This document shows, piece by piece, positions 23,501 through 33,420 of a stretch of DNA of 64,000 bases (its first letter is position 1; the number at the start of each line of letters is the position of its first letter). The notes under the pieces were generated by a model, which saw only the letters and a list, made by a program, of their open reading frames with translations, did no database searches and had not been told where the DNA came from. The stretch is from Isochrysis galbana (Eukaryota; Haptophyta; Isochrysidales; Isochrysidaceae). The stretch spans positions 3,589,648 to 3,653,647 of the forward strand of contig CM030942.1 of NCBI GenBank assembly GCA_018136815.1, written 5' to 3'. Both the position numbers and the translations under genes were made by a program.

Positions 23501-26500
23501 GAATCAGCGTGGATAGCGCTACCGTGGGCCGGTGCCGCGGTGGCACGAGCAGCGCGACGCCGTGGCCTGCGCCGCGGCCTCCGCTGCCTCTTTGCGGCGT
23601 CGTGCGTCTCGGTGACGCACTCGCTTGAGTTGGGCGCAGGAGCCTACCATCGGGCCTCGCGGGCCGCCAGGGCAGTTGCGCGGTGGAGGGCCGCGGTGCA
23701 CCGCGCGCGCGCACTCGGCGGCCTTGTGGCCTCAGCGCGCGCTGTGGCGGCCGCTCGCGCCACCTCGGTGGCGCTGCACCGACTTCGTAATTGGAGCGTC
23801 GAAGCGCCGCCGGCCTTCCCAACGGGTGTGCCAGTGGCGACAAGGGCCGTGCTTGTTACCTGGGCGCGCGCGGCGGCGGATCGCGGCGCCGCGGCCGGAC
23901 TTGAAGCTACCGCTGCTCGGCACTACAAGCGACACGCGCAGACAGGAGCATTTGCGCGATTTCTGATCGCCGGTGACCGTCGCCGCTTCTTGCGCATCGC
24001 CCCGTACTACCATTGGCGCGGCTGGGCGCGCGCCGCCGCATTCGAAGCGTTGCGGCGTAGAGCGGCAGCGCGCCGTGCCTGGGGCGCGCCGACATGGCGC
24101 GGACGCCCGTCGTCACTGGTCACGGTGCTAGAGCATCGCGGTCGCGCTATCCGACGATGGCGAGCCAAGGTCGCCGGCTTGGCTGCAAGGCGTTCTGCGG
24201 CAATTGAAGTGACCGCCAGTTGGTGGCAACGCCGACTGGCGGTGGCGTTTGCTGCCATGGTGTGGGCGAAGCGCACCTCCCTGGCGCGCTGGACGCGGTC
24301 GCGCATCGCCCTGCAAGCCTGGCGCGGGCGCGTTGCTCTCGCCCGCGCAGCTGCTTTTCGGCGATGGAAGCAGGAAGTGTGCAGGTTCGCGGCGAAAACG
24401 CGCGCGAACAAGGTCGCAAAACATTGGGTGCGCGCGATCCTAGCGAGAGGCCGGCTGCGTCGCTGGCGCGCGGTTGTCAAGGCGGTCACCATCGTGCTCG
24501 TGCCATTCCACGGACGGCGCGACCGCTGGCGACGACGTGCCGCCATGCACGCATGGACGCGGGCCGTTGGCGCGGCCCACGTGCACGCCGCTGCCATGAG
24601 AGCGGCGTGTGTGCGTCATGCGGTGTCTGTGCTGTGGCGGTGGCGAGCATCTGTCACCGAGGTGCGCGTAGCGGACATGGCTCGTCACCGCATGCGGTCG
24701 GTCGCAGCACGCCACCGTTTGGAAGCGGCATGGCGGTGCCTAATCGCAAGGCAGCTAGCCTTGCCTGCCGTGCCGGTGTGCCACTCCTCGCTGCGCCGAA
24801 CCATGCACAAGTGGATGCGCATGGCGCGCGGCCTCAACCTACAAAAAGGCGTCAATGAAGTCGCATCGGCGCAGTGGGTCACGTCGTCGAAGGCCTCCGT
24901 CTTGAAACAGCTGCGCGCCGTAGCGTCAACCCGTCGACGCGCTTGCGAGACCACTGCAGCAACAGCGGCCGCTATGGCGGGCGCACGCAAGGTCAGCTTC
25001 ACTCGCGTGTTGCAGCGCTTCTTCGAGGATGCACACCGGCGCCGCTGCCGCTCTGAAGCGATGCGATCGGCGCGTTGTGCGATTGTGGCTCGGGCCGGGT
25101 TGTGTGCGTTCAGGCGTTGGTGCACTGCGGTCGACCGCCGACGGCTCTCGCAGCGAGGCGCTGAACAAGGTCGGTGGCACCAACTCGGTGTGTGCCTCTT
25201 CCGGTGGCATCACTGGACGACAGACGTGGAAGCTCTAAACGTACTCGGCTACCGCGCGACGGCGTCGGTGCGTGTGGCTACTCTTCGGGCTGCATGCGCA
25301 CGCTGGCGTGCCATGGCGTCGGTGGCTGCGGAGCAGCAGCGGGCAAAGACGATCATGCCCTTCAAGGCACGAGTCGCGAGAGCAATGTGTGTGTGGCGGA
25401 CGCGTCTGCTTGGGCAAGCGGCTCTGGGGGCGGCCGTCGCCGCTTACGTGCAAAAGAGGCTCGCGTTGCATTGGCACTGGTGGCGCGCAGCCCTGAAGCA
25501 GGATGCAATCGCCTCCGCGGCTGCAGCACGCGCGATGAAGGCGCGGCGTCTAATTGCTGAGGCTACGGCGTCGGTGCGTGCCGAGGCAGCAGCTCGAGCA
25601 GCCGCGGAGCGTGATGCGGCGCTTGCAGCAACGCAAGCCGCTGAGGCACGTAAGGCACTTGTGGCCGTCAAGCGAGCTGCGGCGGAAGAGGTAGAGATCG
25701 CGCGCGCCGCGGCGGAGCGCGAAGCCGCGCTGGCCAAGCGGGCGGAGGCGCAGCGTATAGCCGCCGAGCGGGCGACAGCGGAGACAGCCGCCGAAGAACT
25801 TGCGCGCGCTGTGGCAGCGACGCAGGAACGCATGCGCCTGTCGATCGAGTCGGAGGCAGCGGCGCGGAAACAAGCCGAGGCGCTCGCGCGACAGGAGGCA
25901 GCGGCTCGCGCACGGGCCGAGGCCGCATCATGTGCGGCACGGAAGCGTCTGGAGGAGATGGAGGAGGCCGCGGCCCACGCGGAGTCGAGGCGTGCAGCGG
26001 CGGAGACTGAGGCGAAACGGACGGCAGCGGAGGCTCACGCGGCGTCACAGGCAGCGGCGAGCCGGGCAGCGATGGCGGAGAATGCGCGTGCAAAGGCTGA
26101 GCAGGCGGCGGAAATTAGGGCAGCGCATGCTGCTGCCGAGATTGCAGCGGCCATAGAGGCACGTAAAGCCGCCGAGGCAGCCGCAACCGCAGCCGTCGTT
26201 CGCGCCAAGTCCGAAGTCGAGGCGGCTACGGCGGCGCGTTTGGCGGCCGAGCGTGCGGCCTCCGCTCAGACGGCCAAAGCGGCTCTGGACGTTGCGGCGG
26301 CACAGGAGGCGCGCGCGGAGGCGGAGACGGCACGTTTAGCGGCCGAGGAGTCGGCGACGGCAGATGCAGCTCGCGCAGCGGCCGCGGTGGCGGCGGCAGA
26401 GGCTGCCGCGCGGGTAGCCCGCGAGACGGCGGCGGCCGAAGCGGCGGCGGCCGAGTCTCGCCTCGCGTTGGAGCTTGCAGACGCCAAGGTGGCCGCCGAG

Positions 26501-28639
26501 CTTGCCGCCAACGCGGAGGCAATGAGGCGCGCACAGGCTCAAGTGGACGCTGAGCGCCAAGCGGCTGCCGAGGCCGAATTCGCGTTGGCTGAGGCAGAGG
26601 CGGCCGAGAGCGCGGAGCGAGACGCCGTGGAGGCCGCGGAGGCCGCGCGAGCGGCCGCGGCAGTGGCGGTCGCAGCTGAGTCGGCGCGCGTGGCCGAGGA
26701 AATGGCAGCGGCGCGCGCAGCTGCGCGCGAGGCCGCCGCACGAGCGATGGCGGCCGAGGAAGAGGCAGTAGCCTCCGCCGCTGCAGCAGTGGCAGAACAG
26801 GCGTGGAGTGCCGGGGACGAGAGTGCGGCTGATGATGCACGCTCGCGCGCGGCAGCAGCGGCGGCACGCTTTGCGGCGGAGGCGGCGGAGGCGGAAGCGG
26901 CGGCGGCCAACGAAGAGGCCGTCGTTGCTGCAGCGCGTCAGATGACGGAAGAAGCAGTACGTCGAGTTGCTGAGAAAGAGGCGGCGGTGCGCGGGACAGC
27001 AGAGGCGGCCGCGGCCGCACCAACGCCTCTCCGTCTCGTCGCAGAAGCTGCAAGGACGAGGGCGAGGGAGGCAAGCCAGTGCTCAGAGGTCGAGGCGGAG
27101 GTCGCGCCTCCGGTTTTGGAGGACCGCCGTCTACGGGACTCTCACCTATCTCCCCTCAGTTCGTCCCTTCGCGTGGATCATAGCGTGATGTCCTCCATAC
27201 CTGCCACGCCGTCGATCGAGGTTGTGCCGCCTGCTCGGGCTGTCGCGCAGGGCACGAGCTGCTCGAAGAGTCTCGATGGCGCCATCTCCACAACGCGCGC
27301 AGTCGCCCTGGGTGGGTCGGGCCACTCCGAAGAGGAGCTTCACGCATTCTACTTTGGAGACCTCGCTGCCGGCATTGCCATGGAGGCGGCGGAGGCTGAG
27401 GCCGAGCGCGAGCGGCGCTCTGCACGTCCGGATGAGGTTCGGTATCGGCAATCGATCGACGGCGATGCCGTTGAACAACGGCTTGCCCTCTTCTCCATCA
27501 TCCAAGCGTCGGACAAGGCGCGCCGTGCTGCGTCACCCCTCTCCCTTCGCGTTAATAAGCCGGCGCCCGCAGCCTCGCCGGCGCGTCAGCCTCTCGGCGT
27601 GCTACCAGGGGTCGCCTTGGCATGGGGGCTCACTTGCGACACCGACGATGCCGACGCGGATGAGGAGGAAGATCTCGACGAAGTGGCCCGACGAGCCGCA
27701 GCACAGCACGAGGCGCTCTGGGCTGAGACGGCGAGCAGCTCGTTGGCACTACTTCCCCCCGGCTCGTTGCATACCGCGGTGCTCGCCCCTTCCGCCGACG
27801 CTTCCACCGGCGGAGCCGCCATGCCTATGCCACCGCTATGTCATGGCGTTCGCGCGAATGACAGCACAAAAAAAGCTCCGACTGTGCCTCCAACATGCGG
27901 GTCCCATGCGCACCAAACAAACGCCACCACTGCGTTTGGCCAGGTAGAGGTGCCCAATCAGGCCGCGTCGCGTTTTCTTCATCAATCACCAATCGCAAAA
28001 CATTCCGAGCTGAATCGGGGTGACGTACTGGCCGATGCGGAACACCAACCTGTCCCCGAGAGTTCGCTGCCCGGAATATCGATATCAGCTGAACCCGTTG
28101 ATGCCTCGGTGCAGCCTACGCACGTGCAGCGAGCTTCCACCGTTTCCATGGTCCAGCCACTCGTGACTGGACAGGCTTCACGAAGTGACCGGCCCTGTGA
28201 GGCTGCCATGCAAGGAGCTGAGAGCATCATTGCCGTTCCAAACGACGCGAGTGGGCAGGAGATTGCGATCAGTCTCGGTGCGCTTTGGGAGGAAAGCTTG
28301 GCTTACGAACTAAGCAAGTCCACCCCCGCTGGCGTCAATGATGGCGTCGCGCACTGCGACGACAACTTGAGCAGAGCGGATGCTCAAGCACCCAAATTAT
28401 CCAAGGGACCACGGTGGGATGCGCTTTGCAACGGACCAGGCACCGGCCCGTGCTCCCCAGCAAAAGACATAACATCGCCAACCACGATGATGTTGCGCAC
28501 AGGGCTTGCTGCCTTCAGCTACGAGAATGACGTGCGCGAATCGCTGAACGCGCAGTTCGAAGCTCGTCGAGCCGGGCGCGAACTTTTGTTCGCGTGGCTT
28601 TGGTGGCGGAAGTTGGCTCGCGAGGAGGCTTTGATGTAA
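20564..28639 (+). CDS. Giant Sfi1-like centrin-binding / coiled-coil protein
   Basis: A single 2,691-codon frame with no intron. Residues 1-700 are Ser/Pro/Ala-rich and probably disordered, with a poly-Ala tract near 380-405. Residues about 715-1650 carry dozens of helical repeats ending in Arg/Trp pairs, for example LALHWAIRGWQRAI, LLQRLWRRWLGHWRR, RAVARWRAAVHRA and AAFRRWKQEV. This L-x(n)-W-[RK]-x spacing is the pattern of Sfi1 repeats, which form a long helix decorated by centrins at centrosomes, spindle poles and basal bodies. Residues about 1655-2175 are an Ala/Glu/Arg-rich charged helix (coiled coil or single alpha-helix). A disordered segment follows, and the last 30 residues repeat the motif (LLFAWLWWRKL). 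A basal-body or flagellar-root scaffold is the likely role. Family assignment rests on repeat spacing. Confidence 0.65.
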   Translation: MPVPYSRSSYASRHASRARMRPPSPEKPPLLSSSSSTTREFAPSLSSLSSLSSLSSLRPTGPHTAGASLEPSLLDRATSTSELDARRERPDLLPGKRVAEGPLDATTAGPSVGTAFRLPSDPAAPPHAACCAGRVASTVPQLTAAKAVASTTTTPLIAPLTSVLRTGAVGEHGAPPAIPFPGVVAPPSALGTMGTPSTIRPTAAPTPFLAAAPMKPSPAWAQGAESGRGVRPGSDRDPACPDVELETGAVLPAAPACSATEPATRGRSYARLAEQRARVRAAAAAPQRAQSAERRRPTRHESGASARCGVPLSFEAATRTADGSRATGVLSSGVSHTCKIGVVAAGPHAIRRSASVPKERTRHAAPQRHPEQRDSAAAAAASASAAASAAAAAATAAAAAAAACVGRLPPPTSQPRITRPATSASPPPSSPPQRAHQHSPTLAPPLPCGPAGELAQSGESAMHNPESGTYSASPIGAVPSRPAHASPPAASVRSPSPRDACSGPVLMACSAGEAALAYPTPAASGAPMDSPAVPEDPRCASPPLAGPFLRHTPQSAMRLLSSALAVFSGRMADSTVSAARPPPPAAATPPDVDASHVESPSSSREAAASECTSALASASAASVRCANNGQRDGLPFVADAPAPAPLHEAPAAWTDSMPPATARRPLRRAIQSSSATGAVPASRAIARAAARAVAETEEREAARRRAATAAREREAVGMARRQLALHWAIRGWQRAIARLAVVAAQADARRRHVCIKRGMSLLKAAAAAAVDDEAAARGFAVAQQRLLQRLWRRWLGHWRRSNGRLIAAAAARAAGRRLALRRLVAAAAARRLGRACEARGRSAIAAWAVRRWLSASHDSRVTLMHVAAAVAALRALHLRTAWCRLVLNMGARAAERQLLASAVSRAFSRWRTECSRQARARASALQLGFCTGGSALDVLRCEWLRLMRRLTTDALVRASAGRRHLAAAAFRRLSELRRLESAWIALPWAGAAVARAARRRGLRRGLRCLFAASCVSVTHSLELGAGAYHRASRAARAVARWRAAVHRARALGGLVASARAVAAARATSVALHRLRNWSVEAPPAFPTGVPVATRAVLVTWARAAADRGAAAGLEATAARHYKRHAQTGAFARFLIAGDRRRFLRIAPYYHWRGWARAAAFEALRRRAAARRAWGAPTWRGRPSSLVTVLEHRGRAIRRWRAKVAGLAARRSAAIEVTASWWQRRLAVAFAAMVWAKRTSLARWTRSRIALQAWRGRVALARAAAFRRWKQEVCRFAAKTRANKVAKHWVRAILARGRLRRWRAVVKAVTIVLVPFHGRRDRWRRRAAMHAWTRAVGAAHVHAAAMRAACVRHAVSVLWRWRASVTEVRVADMARHRMRSVAARHRLEAAWRCLIARQLALPAVPVCHSSLRRTMHKWMRMARGLNLQKGVNEVASAQWVTSSKASVLKQLRAVASTRRRACETTAATAAAMAGARKVSFTRVLQRFFEDAHRRRCRSEAMRSARCAIVARAGLCAFRRWCTAVDRRRLSQRGAEQGRWHQLGVCLFRWHHWTTDVEALNVLGYRATASVRVATLRAACARWRAMASVAAEQQRAKTIMPFKARVARAMCVWRTRLLGQAALGAAVAAYVQKRLALHWHWWRAALKQDAIASAAAARAMKARRLIAEATASVRAEAAARAAAERDAALAATQAAEARKALVAVKRAAAEEVEIARAAAEREAALAKRAEAQRIAAERATAETAAEELARAVAATQERMRLSIESEAAARKQAEALARQEAAARARAEAASCAARKRLEEMEEAAAHAESRRAAAETEAKRTAAEAHAASQAAASRAAMAENARAKAEQAAEIRAAHAAAEIAAAIEARKAAEAAATAAVVRAKSEVEAATAARLAAERAASAQTAKAALDVAAAQEARAEAETARLAAEESATADAARAAAAVAAAEAAARVARETAAAEAAAAESRLALELADAKVAAELAANAEAMRRAQAQVDAERQAAAEAEFALAEAEAAESAERDAVEAAEAARAAAAVAVAAESARVAEEMAAARAAAREAAARAMAAEEEAVASAAAAVAEQAWSAGDESAADDARSRAAAAAARFAAEAAEAEAAAANEEAVVAAARQMTEEAVRRVAEKEAAVRGTAEAAAAAPTPLRLVAEAARTRAREASQCSEVEAEVAPPVLEDRRLRDSHLSPLSSSLRVDHSVMSSIPATPSIEVVPPARAVAQGTSCSKSLDGAISTTRAVALGGSGHSEEELHAFYFGDLAAGIAMEAAEAEAERERRSARPDEVRYRQSIDGDAVEQRLALFSIIQASDKARRAASPLSLRVNKPAPAASPARQPLGVLPGVALAWGLTCDTDDADADEEEDLDEVARRAAAQHEALWAETASSSLALLPPGSLHTAVLAPSADASTGGAAMPMPPLCHGVRANDSTKKAPTVPPTCGSHAHQTNATTAFGQVEVPNQAASRFLHQSPIAKHSELNRGDVLADAEHQPVPESSLPGISISAEPVDASVQPTHVQRASTVSMVQPLVTGQASRSDRPCEAAMQGAESIIAVPNDASGQEIAISLGALWEESLAYELSKSTPAGVNDGVAHCDDNLSRADAQAPKLSKGPRWDALCNGPGTGPCSPAKDITSPTTMMLRTGLAAFSYENDVRESLNAQFEARRAGRELLFAWLWWRKLAREEALM

Positions 28640-28978
28640 ACGTCACGTGCGTTTCGATCGGGTGCGCTAATGACGACCAGAAGTGAAAGACCTCGGTAAA
28701 CGAATTTTGTCAATCTTGTTACAGTCTTGTGTTGCATGAGAACGTAGCCCCTAGCAATCTAAGGTACGGCATGTAGAAAAAAACTTCTTGTGGCGTGTGG
28801 AGTTGTTGAGGTGCATCTGTGTGAGGCTGTGGTTGTGAGTCTGTTACATGAGGTGTATGATGCATGGGGCGAAAGGGACGGGAGGACCGACCGGAGGCAG
28901 CACGGGAAGGGAGCACACGGGTCGGTACTGGTACTGGCGAAACATGAGCTGGCATGGCGAGGGAGAGCGGGACAGGGG
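28640..28978. other. 3' flank of the Sfi1-like gene
   Basis: No gene seen. Unremarkable sequence leading into the dispersed repeat at 28979; TGTTACATGAGGTGTATG at 28840-28857 weakly resembles sequence near 17540. Confidence 0.4.
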
Positions 28979-29302
28979 ATAGGGCGGTCAAACAGGGGCT
29001 TTTTAACGACTAGTAAGGGTTTGGCTGCATTTTTTGACCGTGGCGCGATGCCCAATAAAAAACTGCCGGGGGGGCCACTTGTCGCTACGAAAATCTTCGC
29101 CAAGAAATTATGGTGCGATCCGCCCCCCCTCTCTCCCCCTCCGTCACGCGCGCTCACGCTCTACCCGTAAAGAATTGGCGCTCGCGCCCGCGGGGGGGTC
29201 GGTTCTTTTATATCTAAGCTACAATTGGCATTCGATTCCCGACTGATCCAGCGCCGTGTCGGGCTGCCGACAGTCCGACCACCCCCTAACCCTCTGGTAG
29301 GG
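28979..29302 (+). mobile_element. Dispersed ~320-bp element, copy A (GGCGGTCAAACAG family)
   Basis: Starts at AGGGCGGTCAAACAGGGG and is colinear with 43976-44300 over about 320 bp at high identity. Within the first 60 bp CGGTCAAA (28985-28992) pairs with TTTGACCG (29033-29040), a stem kept in the copies at 43976 and 52636. The shared right end is CGACCACCCCCT-ACCCTCTGG. TTCGATTCCCG at 29230 resembles a Pol III B box, so a SINE is conceivable. No coding capacity. Confidence 0.75.
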
Positions 29303-29341
29303 CCTTGGCGGAAATGTCTCGTTTTTCTGCCCAAATGTCTC

Positions 29342-29839
29342 TCAGAAATGGGCGAGACATGTCTCGTCCTGCAGCCCAAATATCTTGTAAAATGTCTTGC
29401 AGTTTAGTTTTTTTTTCGTGATGCGCAGCGCTTGTGTGGAAGCCGTAAAGGCTCCAATGATTGTTTGTTGAGTGAAGTGCCCGCCCCCGAGGGGTGCACT
29501 GAAGGTAGGAGTTGCCTCCATGGGGGTGGCAGCAGGGCTGCCACCCACCATGGGGAGTCCTTGTTGTGGTGGAGCGGCGGCAGGAGCTGGTGGGAGGGCC
29601 AGAGGCTGGCCCTGTTGGTCTGTAGGGAACAGGACTCTGCTTGCTCCCTGCTTGTGTGGCTGTTGAGGCGGCGAGGGCGGAAGGATCATGTCAACATCAC
29701 TGTCAGTCAAGGGGGCGGCCTGTGAGCGCTTCGGCTCCGGCGGCTTGGGGCGGCCCCGGTGGGGCGTCGTGGCGGCGGGGGGCTGGGAGGTGGGAGCGGT
29801 CGGCGCGCGCTCCATCGCTAAAACTATAACAATAGTTTT
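29342..29839 (-). mobile_element. LINE-like retrotransposon 5' fragment, copy B
   Basis: Minus-strand ATG at 29815 opens MERAPTAPTSQPPAAT, then GRPKPPEPKRSQAA and DVDM, colinear with copy A. The hairpin at 29820-29839 precedes the ATG at the same distance. The frame continues as Pro/Ala/Gln-rich sequence (ALPPAPAAAPPQQGL) to a stop at 29342. No endonuclease or reverse transcriptase remains. It represents the N-terminal part of ORF1; where the element ends and flanking sequence begins (about 29410) is uncertain. Confidence 0.65.
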
Positions 29840-30393
29840 GTAGTCTGCGGGGTTGGGAGGAAGCGTACCAATAGCCTGGAGATGGGGTTCTGCGCGCAGG
29901 AGCGGCCGTAGGCAAGCCGGTGTCATCCTCCTCAGCTTGGGGTTGGAGCAATGGTGTGGGGTGGCGCTGGCGGCCATGCGTGCTGCGTGCGCAGGTGAGA
30001 AGCAGAAATCGGCCGAGTGCGGTGGCATGAAACGCCGGTGAGACCGCCGACCGGTGTCCCCGGACCATTTAGTCCGAACACCAGCGACAAGGGGGGGCTG
30101 ACCGCCGCCGTGCTCTCGCTGGATCGCGGCCAAGGTCGGCCTGTCAGGCGGGTCGGTCGCCATCGCTCTGCCTCGGATTCGGATTAGAGCGGGGAGAGAC
30201 GAGGAGAAATCCTTCCCCAGTCCCACGATACAAAAATTTGAGCCTCCGGATCAACAAGAGCTTTTTTTTACACCAGCCTCCCCCACCTCTACTTTCGTGG
30301 AGCATGTGTCACCCCGGAAGAGGCTTAACCTCAAGCTATAACCAAAACCATTCCATTCTCCTTCTCGCCACACCAACGCTCAATAAAAAAGAT
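29840..30393. other. Intergenic region left of the membrane protein gene
   Basis: Sequence diverges from copy A immediately at the hairpin, so 29840 marks the insertion border. The minus-strand frame of copy B stays open upstream to about 30226 but shows no recognised family. 30240-30393 is AT-richer, probably the 3' region of the gene ending at 30394. Confidence 0.4.
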
Positions 30394-32882
30394 TTACGCG
30401 CAACTATTGCGGGTCATCGCCCCGATGTCATGTTCTACGGTTACCTCACTGCCCGCCGGTCTGGCATATTGCCCAATAGTTTCAAGTAGCTCCGCGTTGG
30501 GGGTGAGCAAGCCATTGTTGACGAGTGAGAGCATACGGTGATCGCGAAGAGGGCGATTCTCTTCTATAGATGGGAGTGAAATCCCGGAGTCAGCGAGAGA
30601 AAAGGCGGAAAGCGAGGACGCAGGCGATGCAGACGGTGAAGAGCGCCTACACGTATGCGTAAGCGGCAAGGGAGGGAAGGAGGGGGACTGGGATGGCAAC
30701 CAAGGGGAGCATGAAGGGACGAGGGTATTTTCAAGTGGCCATCAGGCGATGAGCAGCGGCTAGCGTGGAGCGCCGCGTATAAGAGGGGTGGTGAAGCCGT
30801 GACTGAAAGGGCGCACCGGTGCCGGCGCCTTTTCGATGTAGATGAGGTGGACCCTCGAGGGAGCGAGTCGTAGGAGACGCTGCTGTCGGTATCGTCACAA
30901 TGCGATGAGGTGTCCGACAACATTTTACCATTGGCTAGGGTTGTCGCTCGTTTCCTCCCCTTCTGGTCCCGTGCTGCCTGCTGAGCATCCTCAACCTCAG
31001 GGCTGCAATATGTTTCTTGCTGAGCAGTCCAAGCGCCTTCATCCTCGATGGACTTACGCAGGATTATCGTCGCCTTGGCTTGCAACTGACTCCGGCGCTT
31101 CACCTCGAGCTCCTCGAGCATGCGCGTGCGTTTCCAGAGTGAAGCAAGAGCACCTTCGACACCAATGTACCCCTGAGGGTCGTGAGGCAGGGAGGGGGTA
31201 AGCGGTAACGGAAGTGGCGGGAAGAGGGGAGGGCTCATAGCGCGCAAGCGAGGCGAGATGGACGGGCCGGAGCAAGTTGGCGGGTGGGCGAATCGCACCG
31301 CAGCAGCGCCGAGCATGAGCAGGCTAATCTCGCGCGTGAAAAGCCCAACCGCAATCTCAAAGCGCTGCGATCTCGCGGCTCGGTGGGCGGTGCTGAAGAT
31401 CTGCTTGAGAGAGGTGATGACGACGACTCCAAACCGTTTGCGGGGAGAGAGTGGAAGCACCGAAGTTGCACCACCCCGAAGGAAGGCCATCGCTGACTCT
31501 ATGATCTCGACGACGCTCTCACCGTTGATCCATGGATGCGTCTCGTTAAGGAGGTCGGCATGCTTGCCGCTCGCATTGGCAGGGCAAACACCAAAATCGG
31601 CGAGGGAATCGTCGACCTCAATGCCAATGCCTGAATCGAGGAAGAACGTGGACGCCCGAGGCGGTTTGGTCAACGACGCGACAACATTGTATAGCTCCAT
31701 GAGGATTTGGAGCAAGTTGACAACGATGATCAAGATGCTAAATCCGCAGAGGGCCACGTACAAAGCCTGCGTTGAGCGAGCGGAGCGCACATAGGCTGCG
31801 GCGACAGCGGCACCAAGCGGAAAGAGCATGGTGATGCGCATGGCTAGGAAAGAGCTTCTACCACTCATGTTCTCGCCAGAGTACAAGAAGGCGGTCCGCG
31901 CCACAAGCAAGAAGCTCACTGCAATCAGCAAGAATTGTGCACAAATGCGCGCGAGAGGCCCCTCGAGCCACTCGCGCTCCACCTCAGTCGGGTCGACAAG
32001 TGTGGTGAGCGAGTTGGGACCATGCGCCGAGTCGAGCGCTGCGGATAGCTCAGCCATGGCGCTCTCGCGCTCCATTGTGTGCCTCATTGCTTTGGCCGTT
32101 ACCTTGCAGACGATCCGGTTGGCAAGGAAAAAGACGATAGGCCCACGCAGAACCATCCAGGTAGGCGACGCGTCGAGCAGCTTGGAGTTGGTGACTGCGG
32201 TCAGGACAGTCACACAGGTCATCTGCGTGATGTAGAGCTGGCGCGCCCGTTTGGAGCAGGGTACGGCGCCGAGCAGCACAGCGAGGTGCAAGCAGCGGAG
32301 CGAAGTGCACTCCATCGCGAGCTGCACCTCGACGCGTAGCGCGCCGGGGTCAACCACAGTGCGCGTCAGCATCGTCAATGCGTGGACGAGCGCGGCACCG
32401 GCGACGGCGTCAAGGAGGCAAGAGCGTTGGTCCAGCTTCCTCGGGCTCCGCTGCCGCCCCACCTCAAGCGCGAGGCAGCCAAGCAGCAGGACAGTGAGTA
32501 GCGCTGCGAGCAACAGGATGAGGCGCGGCCGCACGAGCAGTAGCGTAGCGTCGACTACGCAGAGGCAAACGAGCGAGAAGCCGGCAAGGAGAAGGAACTG
32601 GTGTTCTAGCTGCGCCACAAACGGCGGCACACGCGGCAGGTTCACCGAGCGTAGCCTGGCTCTCCGCTGGATGATGAGCGCCGCCGCGATCCGCCAGCGG
32701 CGGCGGAGCGCTCGTCGCCAACCGGCCTGGATCGTGGCGAGTGCGAGGTCCTCGAGGGGCGCAAGGAGCGCCTGTAGCGCGGCAGTGAGAGTTGGCTCAT
32801 CCCATCCCCTCTCCTGCGAGAGAGCGAGGAGTGGCTCAATCTGCCTGTGAAAGAGGCGGACGAGGCGGCCGATGCGGCCCAT
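30394..32882 (-). CDS. Polytopic membrane protein with N-terminal IQ-like motif
   Basis: Three exons on the minus strand: 32882-31299, 31172-30817 and 30646-30394, giving 730 residues. Introns are 126 bp (donor GTGCGA, phase 0, length divisible by three so the frame reads through) and 170 bp (donor GTGCGC, phase 2). The ATG at 32882 directly follows a (CT)n tract and starts MGRIGRLVRLFHRQ. Near residues 50-75 IQAGWRRALRRRWR resembles an IQ calmodulin/centrin site. Seven or eight hydrophobic segments follow, for example LLLAGFSLVCLCVVDATLLL, LILLLAALLTVLLLGCLAL, ICAQFLLIAVSFLLVA and ALYVALCGFSILIIVVNLL. The C-terminal quarter is charged and Ser-rich, cytosolic-looking, with SEVTVEHDIGA near the end. 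No family recognised; a channel or receptor-like protein is possible. Confidence 0.7.
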
Positions 32883-32932
<50 letters not shown>

Positions 32933-33145
32933 TGGGGGGGCGGGCGGGGGGGCAGAGAGGGAAAGGAGGAAGAGAGAAGGAGGGAGGGAGGAGGGGAGGA
33001 GAGCGGGAGGGGAAGTCGGGGCGGAGGGGGGGGGGCGGGAGCAGAAGAGGCGGAGGGGAAGCGCCAGCGGGGGGGGGAAGAGGGGGGAGGCGCCGGGGGG
33101 GGGGGAGGGAGGGGGGGGGCGGCGCGGGGGGGGGGGAGCTCGGCA
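32883..33145. repeat. (GA)n microsatellite and G-rich low-complexity tract
   Basis: Plus strand has about 22 GA dinucleotides (32885-32929) and then G-rich sequence with runs of 7-10 G to 33145. On the coding strand of the gene to the left it is a CT/C-rich leader ending two bases before the ATG. The G-runs could form quadruplexes. Confidence 0.85.
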
Positions 33146-33335
33146 GCGGGAGGAAGCGCTCGCTTTCGAGATCTCGGTGAGATCGTCGGCGTGCGCGGGG
33201 GAGATTTGGAGACTTCACGCGAGCTCGCACACCTCGGCACTCGCACCTTGTCCCTGTCGCCTGCTTTGTTAGGGGTTGGGCCTCTCCGGCGATCTCGGAG
33301 GCGAATCTCCCCAATCATCCGGAAGTGGCTTCCTC

Positions 33336-33420
33336 AATCTCACTGAGAGAGGACGGCTTCTTGAGTCTCACTGAGAGAGGACGGCTTCTTCAGTCTCATT
33401 GAGAGAGGATGATGGCTTCT
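33336..33420. repeat. 28-bp tandem repeat, 3 copies
   Basis: TCTCACTGAGAGAGGACGGC units start at 33338, 33366 and 33394 (period 28 bp); the third has point changes and a short insertion. Confidence 0.85.

Noticed and set aside
21200-27950. Many 60-316-codon frames on both strands inside the Sfi1-like gene
   Set aside because: GC-rich shadows; the long sense frame has the only coherent repeat pattern.
29225-29245. tRNA gene suggested by TTCGATTCC
   Set aside because: No matching acceptor stem or anticodon arm found around it; kept only as a possible SINE B box.
30564-33314. 916-residue reading of the minus-strand membrane protein from the first upstream ATG
   Set aside because: The extra N-terminus is translated (CT)n leader, and the central and C-terminal parts include two introns with good borders.
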